A DNA stretch of 64,000 nt, taken from Lacrimispora sp. 210928-DFI.3.58 (GTDB lineage Bacteria > Bacillota > Clostridia > Lachnospirales > Lachnospiraceae). Location: the NCBI RefSeq assembly GCF_020554865.1, contig NZ_JAJCIC010000004.1, forward strand, positions 1-64,000, read 5' to 3'. Below the pieces are notes generated by a model. It had not been told where the DNA came from. It searched no databases and saw only the letters and a list, made by a program, of their open reading frames with translations. Position numbers and translations under genes: made by a program. This document shows, piece by piece, positions 62,383 to 64,000 of the stretch. Each line of letters starts with the position of its first letter. Position 1 is the stretch's first letter.

Positions 62383-63942
62383 CTACTGCCACCGCCATCC
62401 CGGATAATATTTGTTTTTCAGCGTCATGCCGTTTCCCTTTGCCCAGCCCAAAGAATAACCGCAGTAGGTCACAAGGCACCAGTCCTTTCTCGTCCCTTCC
62501 TCCCTCTGAAGGGAGATCGTCTCTCCCTTCAGATACCGCAGCACGCGTTCGTCTCCCTCCGGCAGGTTGAGGACATTGGGATATTCTCCTTTTTTTAACG
62601 CCATTGCAAGGGCCTGGGAGGGCTCAAACCTGCCCTTTTTCAGTTCTCCCAGCAGGAGGCCTGTGCGCAGGAAGCGCAGGGGCAGTCCCTGCTCTAAGCC
62701 CCGGGGCAGATAGTACACCTGATCCTGGACAACAGAAAGCCTTGCCTCCTCCCAGCAGACCGCACAGGAGTCCAAAAATGCTGCCAGTTCAGGAAGCTTT
62801 TTCAGATCAGGCGCTATCTTCCGGCTTTTTCCTGCGGCTTCGCCTAGAAACCGGCCACCCTTCTTTCCTCTTCTCAGCAGGCATTCTTCTCTCTCCAGCG
62901 CTTCTCTTACTAAAGTCCCTTCAGACGGCTTTCGGTCATTTACAGTGTCCGCGCATTCTATTGCCTCTGTTCTCGCTTTTCCTGCCCCATTCCGAAACGC
63001 TCCTTTTTTCCTCAGCAGCGCCAGAAAATGTCCTTCTCCCCTTACCTTATGGGGAAACAGCCTGATACAGCCTGGAAGCCCCACGCCGTCCACACCTCCC
63101 GGCACCCGTGACAGCTTAAGGGGGACCAGCTCCATTTCCGGGTATTCTGACAACAGAAATTCGATGTTTTCCTCATCCTCCATCCGTGAAAAGGTGCAGG
63201 TGGAGTAAAGCAGCATTCCTCCCGGCTTCAGCATGGAGACTGCCTGTCTTAAGATCTCCCTCTGTATGGGAGCGTAATAGGAAGGGCCATGCTCCTCCCA
63301 GTCCTTTATCATATCCTCGTCCCGGCGGAACATTCCTTCGCCGGAGCAGGGCGCATCCACCAGGATCTTATCAAAAAACAGGGGCCATATCTTCGCAAGC
63401 TTGCCGGGCTCCTCGCTGGTAACACAGATATTACCTGCCCCCGTAAGCTCCAGGTTTTTAAGAAGGGCCCTGGCCCTGGAATAGCTGATGTCATTTGAGA
63501 CCAGCATTCCCTCTCCCTTAAGCTTTGCAGCCAGCTCCGTGCTCTTTCCTCCCGGAGCTGCGCACACATCAAGCACCATATCACCGGGCTCCACCGGGAG
63601 CATGGCTGCCGGGGTCATGGCGCTGGCCTCCTGGAGATAGTAAAGGCCCGCATAATAACATGGATGCTTTGACGGCCTTGCATCACTTTCCAAGGCAGGG
63701 CTGTCCGGCTGGCTGCAGGCGCTTCCCGGCTCATAGTAAAACCCATTATCCGTCCATGGAACAGGCTCCAACTTCCAGGGTACCAGGGCCTTCAGTTCCT
63801 TGGGGGACAGCTTTTGCGTATTCACCCGAAGCCCCGGCTTCCATGGCTCCTTAAAGCTCTCTCTATATAACTGGTACTCCTCCCCCAAAAGCCCCTTCAT
63901 TTCCTCCAGAAAGGCCTCTGGAAGCTGCCTGATGTCCGTCAT
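62383..63942 (-). CDS. RsmB/RsmF-family rRNA cytosine-C5 methyltransferase
   Basis: 519 residues. SAM-binding motif I CAAPGGKSTELAAKL near 110, motif IV DAPCSGEGMFRR near 178 and motif VI STCTFSRMEDEENIEF near 230; both conserved Cys (PCSGEG, TCTF) needed for catalysis and release are present. The C-terminal region holds a PUA-like fold (GLEQGLPLRFLRTGLLLGELKKG, given as short family motif) as in RsmF/YebU. It methylates a cytosine in 16S rRNA. Start is uncertain: an ATG at 63957 directly abuts GAGGAG with too little room, so 63942 is preferred. Region 63958-64000 holds no gene that could be supported. Confidence 0.9.
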   Translation of the reverse strand: MTDIRQLPEAFLEEMKGLLGEEYQLYRESFKEPWKPGLRVNTQKLSPKELKALVPWKLEPVPWTDNGFYYEPGSACSQPDSPALESDARPSKHPCYYAGLYYLQEASAMTPAAMLPVEPGDMVLDVCAAPGGKSTELAAKLKGEGMLVSNDISYSRARALLKNLELTGAGNICVTSEEPGKLAKIWPLFFDKILVDAPCSGEGMFRRDEDMIKDWEEHGPSYYAPIQREILRQAVSMLKPGGMLLYSTCTFSRMEDEENIEFLLSEYPEMELVPLKLSRVPGGVDGVGLPGCIRLFPHKVRGEGHFLALLRKKGAFRNGAGKARTEAIECADTVNDRKPSEGTLVREALEREECLLRRGKKGGRFLGEAAGKSRKIAPDLKKLPELAAFLDSCAVCWEEARLSVVQDQVYYLPRGLEQGLPLRFLRTGLLLGELKKGRFEPSQALAMALKKGEYPNVLNLPEGDERVLRYLKGETISLQREEGTRKDWCLVTYCGYSLGWAKGNGMTLKNKYYPGWRWQ

Positions 63943-64000
63943 CGCCTTATTCCCCATTCTCCTCTAACACCTGCATGCTGCCCATCCGGCGGCATCACCG

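Noticed and set aside
63947..64000. Possible 3' end of an upstream gene at the right edge
   Set aside because: The frame that ends at 63947 has another stop codon about 45 bp upstream, so no partial gene can be supported within the window.

Overview
This window looks like chromosomal DNA of a gut-type Lachnospiraceae (Clostridia cluster XIVa, Enterocloster/Lachnoclostridium-like). The reasons are about 50% GC, strong AGGAGG ribosome binding sites, a YesM/YesN-type two-component pair, RecU, HisZ with short HisG, a HisF-like/HisI/HisE fusion, and many palindromic intergenic repeats. The genus is a guess. Nearly all genes lie on the minus strand; only the ion transporter, the cytidylate-kinase-like gene, the DeoR regulator and an aldo/keto reductase remnant are on the plus strand. 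No rRNA, tRNA, CRISPR or intact insertion sequence was seen.

Layout: (1) 1-320 is a non-coding array of about eight consecutive hairpins that runs into the 3' end of the first gene. (2) 300-11203 is a carbohydrate module: lipoprotein binding protein, two ABC permeases, sensor kinase, AraC-type response regulator, GH130 phosphorylase and phosphohexomutase, with a separately promoted FAD oxidoreductase upstream. The two promoters share a three-box architecture with identical spacing. (3) 11365-14006 is a plus-strand pair: a CitMHS/NhaD-like transporter and a cytidylate-kinase-like protein. (4) 14003-37007 is a long minus-strand locus for purine or related N-heterocycle uptake and breakdown: dihydropyrimidinase-type amidohydrolase, nucleoside-type BMP ABC transporter, three xanthine-dehydrogenase-like molybdenum hydroxylase sets with a single FAD subunit, an iron-sulfur flavoprotein, two deaminase-type amidohydrolases (one SsnA-like), a dihydroorotate-dehydrogenase-like Fe-S flavoprotein, a YgeY-like M20 hydrolase and a class I amidotransferase-like hydrolase. 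It resembles the known anaerobic purine/urate clusters (ssnA, hyuA, ygeY, xdhD) but lacks ygeX, ygeW and ygfK, so the route is probably a variant.

(5) 37047-38276 is peptidase T. (6) 38392-45814 is a histidine operon, hisZ-G-D-B-(unknown membrane protein)-A-(HisF-like)IE, driven by a perfect consensus promoter; hisC, hisH and a canonical hisF are absent here. (7) 45860-48358 holds recU, a GNAT acetyltransferase and an unknown membrane protein. (8) 48406-49035 is decayed sequence with remnants of a divergent lysR/aldo-keto reductase pair and repeat insertions. (9) 49036-55367 holds a MerR regulator with a 19-bp-spacer promoter, then an operon of MFS transporter, TIM-barrel isomerase, frameshifted Na+/alanine symporter and YitT protein, divergent from a DeoR regulator. 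(10) 55417-63942 is housekeeping: trpS, two pseudouridine synthases, SDR, YgiQ radical SAM, HAD phosphatase and an RsmF-type rRNA methyltransferase.

The most interesting material is the three-hydroxylase heterocycle locus with its non-canonical DHOD-like enzyme, the shared promoter module in the carbohydrate region, and several families of structured intergenic repeats, some with compensatory base changes between copies.
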